Position numbers and translations under genes: made by a program
DNA from: Hypsibius dujardini
Lineage: Eukaryota > Tardigrada > Eutardigrada > Parachela > Hypsibiidae
Direction of reading: 5' to 3'
DNA: 44,382 nt
NCBI GenBank assembly: GCA_001579985.1
Contig: LRSR01005143.1
Location: 1 to 44,382 of the forward strand
Notes under the pieces: generated by a model
The model's input: the letters and a program-made list of their open reading frames with translations, nothing else
Databases searched by the model: none
What the model was told of the DNA's origin: nothing
In this document: in pieces, positions 42,264-44,382 of the stretch
Numbering within the stretch: position 1 is the stretch's first letter
Layout: each line of letters starts with the position of its first letter

Positions 42264-43158
42264 TGATTGACAAAGTCTCCAGTTAACTTAAAAATACAAG
42301 GTCGAACTCGAACTCGAACTCGAAGAGTTTTGAATCTTAAATTGCCCAAAATATTTTGGACAATATTCCATTCCCGCCATAAAGCTCAACGGATTGGGGC
42401 GGCAGCGACGTGGCAGCATATGAAGCCAAGTCTTATCGTCTTGCCCTAGACAATTGTTCGGCTAGTTAGATTAAAAGGGCGAGGCTGGTGCCTTGCCCAT
42501 CCTCATTTCATTGTAAGAGGCGTTTGGCATAGTTTGCGGCATCGCGTCATCCACTAAACGGCAAACTATCAGCCAAAGGTTCTAAAACTAAATCTATCGG
42601 TATCATCAGGGCTGAATCAATAGCCAGGGAATACTGTGGCGCAGTGCAACCTGCTTGTTGTTTGCAATGGTTTACTGATAAATTAGGGCGTAATTCAGTT
42701 CAGGCCCCAACGTAACTTTTGCACGGCAAAATGTGATATGGGCGTATCGAAATGTAAATCAATAACCAGGTTATACTGTGGCGCCGTGCAAACTGCTTGT
42801 AAACGTTGGCTGATAAATTTCTGTTTGTAAACGCTGTCTGTAAACGTTGGCAGATAAATTTGTACATAATTGAGTTCAGGCGCCAACGTAACTTTTGTGG
42901 GGCAAAATGTGATGTGGACGCATCAAAATGAGAGTTGATTTTGAGGGTCATATCCTCTTTGAACGATATGTACTAACAGGTGGAAGATTCACTTTTAAAG
43001 TAAGATAATCAACAGCCATCGTTAATTAACATCTTTTTACGATATATATTTATATATGAATACATAAAGTATACATCTTGTCTGGATTCTGTTTGAGAGA
43101 AATCAAGTCCAGCTGCAGTTCTTAGCTAATTCGAGACTGGAGTTTTTATTTCAGCATT
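42264..43158. promoter_or_regulatory. Shared control region between A2 and B2
   Basis: Equivalent of 36,675-37,478, with two diverged 142-base direct repeats (ATACTGTGGCG at 42,631 and 42,773) and an extra local duplication of GTAAACG-TTGGC near 42,800-42,850. The 3'-splice-like TTTTTATTTCAG before the B ATG is conserved. Confidence 0.6.
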
Positions 43159-44328
43159 ATGGAAGCTGGTAATTATATCAAAGAGTTTGTTGATCGTTTA
43201 GCTGGAGAAATATTATGGAACATCAGAGGATATTATCGGCCCAAAATTGTCACAAGAAAGGTTGTATCGTTGTATAATTTAATGTGTCATATTGAGTCTA
43301 TCAAATCTGATTCAGCCGATCAAATTCTGATCTCAGCACAGAAAGTATTGCTTTCTGAGCAAATGCAGCAATTGCCAGAACATTGGACGGCACCAGATTA
43401 TTTGCAATACCGCTCGCAGGTCCATAAAATTGCTCGATCTTTAACGAAAATAAATGATTGCGATTCGCCATCTGGTCAAGCTGAAGCAGTCAAAGCGTTT
43501 CTATCTGAGTACTCACAAACTGATTCATCGGCTGGCCTCCATTGGATCAGACGTCGCATGGACAACAAAATCGGAGGCTCAGGTCTGCTGGATGATCTGG
43601 AACAATACCTCAGCACAATGAGAAACACAGGCCAGCTGAATGACCTGGAAAAATATGTCCGTACGATGAGAAACTCAGGCCGGCAGCATGATCTGAAAAA
43701 ATACGTCCGCATGAGGCGAGATTCAGGCCCGCTGGATGATCTGGAACAATATGTCCGTATGATGCGAGACTCAGGCGGGCTGGATGACATGGAACAATTT
43801 CTCCGCATGATGCGAGACTTAGGCGGGCTCAATAACCTGGAAACTTATCTCAGCACGATTCGAGACTCATGCCCGTCGGATGACCTTTCGCGCCAAGACC
43901 GGAAAATGGAGGATAAAATGTTGCCGGATGCTCTGATACAAGTCTTGACTAAGCTTTGTGACATATATCTCGACTTGGTCCTACTTATCTGCATTGTATC
44001 ATTTAACTTTGCTGCCTACGTGTGGTATGAATTCCCTAAGAAAAACAGAACTATTCCGGCAGCCATTAAAACCGAACGAGATGTATTAATACGTGAGATG
44101 AACTGCATTTTTGAACATTTGGGCCGGGTGCTTGAGCTGCTTTACCCATGGGGATTCCGACCTGCTGGAGTTCTTTTGATTGACAACCGCCTACTATCAC
44201 CAATAGATGCAATACACGAATGGGCTAATTTCAAGGACGACCAATATGAAGATCGATTAATCCGGGATTTCAAAGCAACAGTTCTTACTTCAAAGGAACA
44301 TAAAGGGAAAGCCATTTTTGACCGGTGA
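43159..44328 (+). CDS. Gene B copy 2, 16-residue-repeat protein with C-terminal hydrophobic domain (389 aa)
   Basis: Open frame of 389 codons. Residues 1-138 are the helical N-terminal domain. Residues 139-244 have six full 16-residue units plus a partial one (for example RDSGPLDDLEQYVRMM), half as many as B1. After a short linker (RQDRKMEDK) residues 254-389 form a C-terminal domain with one hydrophobic segment (YLDLVLLICIVSFNFAAYVW), possibly a membrane helix or buried helix, then IPAAIKTERDVLIRE and DNRLLSPIDAIHE. The frame ends FDR-TGA, but the sequence there is GACCGGTGAGTG, a good 5' splice site, so the true protein may continue in exons beyond the window. No family recognised. Confidence 0.78.
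   Translation: MEAGNYIKEFVDRLAGEILWNIRGYYRPKIVTRKVVSLYNLMCHIESIKSDSADQILISAQKVLLSEQMQQLPEHWTAPDYLQYRSQVHKIARSLTKINDCDSPSGQAEAVKAFLSEYSQTDSSAGLHWIRRRMDNKIGGSGLLDDLEQYLSTMRNTGQLNDLEKYVRTMRNSGRQHDLKKYVRMRRDSGPLDDLEQYVRMMRDSGGLDDMEQFLRMMRDLGGLNNLETYLSTIRDSCPSDDLSRQDRKMEDKMLPDALIQVLTKLCDIYLDLVLLICIVSFNFAAYVWYEFPKKNRTIPAAIKTERDVLIREMNCIFEHLGRVLELLYPWGFRPAGVLLIDNRLLSPIDAIHEWANFKDDQYEDRLIRDFKATVLTSKEHKGKAIFDR
43573..43890 (+). repeat. 48-bp coding minisatellite in B2, six full units
   Basis: Same unit as in B1 but more diverged between neighbours. It starts at the same codon (139) and ends in a partial unit before CAA. Confidence 0.95.
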
Positions 44329-44382
44329 GTGCTGTTTAGTATTTGGTGCAGTTCGTGCCGGAGCTACCGTTGTGTGTAACCA

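Larger units (their letters stand above)
41165..44382. repeat. Tandem duplication unit, copy 2 (genes A2 and B2), cut by the window end
   Basis: Same-orientation homologue of 34,110-38,972 without the two insertions left of A1. The last bases still match copy 1, so the unit continues beyond the window. Confidence 0.9.

Noticed and set aside
1-44382. Retrovirus-like, LTR or Polinton-type elements
   Set aside because: No reverse transcriptase, integrase, capsid or long terminal direct repeats recognised; the mobile DNA seen is of DNA-transposon and MITE type.

Overview
The window is animal nuclear DNA. Genes are split by introns with GT-AG borders, protein families are metazoan (natriuretic-peptide-receptor-like receptor, rhodopsin-class GPCR, Tc1/mariner-superfamily transposase), and long AT-rich stretches are full of small inverted-repeat DNA transposons. 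There is no operon structure or bacterial gene. The gene content would suit a small invertebrate such as a tardigrade or another ecdysozoan, but that is a guess.

1-3.9 kb: no convincing gene; degenerate repeats, a TA-flanked MITE and a dispersed repeat. 3.9-24.6 kb: one large inverted duplication. The left arm (about 3,905-9,290, plus strand) and right arm (about 18,555-24,625, minus strand) each carry the same receptor gene. I reconstructed eleven exons in each copy with matching borders: signal peptide, ANF-receptor-type ligand-binding region and one transmembrane helix. Both copies stop after the first part of a kinase-homology domain, and no guanylate cyclase domain follows. The 9.3-kb spacer holds a complete three-exon class A GPCR of 378 residues (13,559-17,483), whose first intron is packed with DNA transposons; one ends 17 bases before exon 2.

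24.6-34 kb: a likely two-exon gene for a small secreted protein (26,582 to 24,655, minus strand) with its own TATA box, then gene-poor DNA with a foldback element, a TTAA-flanked element and an apparently intact DD37D (maT-like) transposon (31,098-32,387).

34-44.4 kb: the most unusual part. A head-to-head pair of unrecognised genes is duplicated in tandem. Gene A (minus; 258 and 244 residues) and gene B (plus; 341 and 389 residues) share an 0.8-0.9 kb control region that carries a tandem repeat of about 143 bases in both copies. Gene B has a 16-residue repeat array, 12 full units in copy 1 and 6 in copy 2. Copy 1 of B has a stop codon after the array and a 26-base deletion near its end; copy 2 reads through to a C-terminal domain with a hydrophobic segment. 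The right end of the window repeats the sequence that follows B in copy 1, so the array may continue. Transposon insertions that differ between the copies give clear empty-site comparisons.

How A and B work is unknown. The shared control region and joint duplication suggest co-expression, possibly as partners. The receptor and GPCR would both be plasma-membrane sensors of extracellular ligands.
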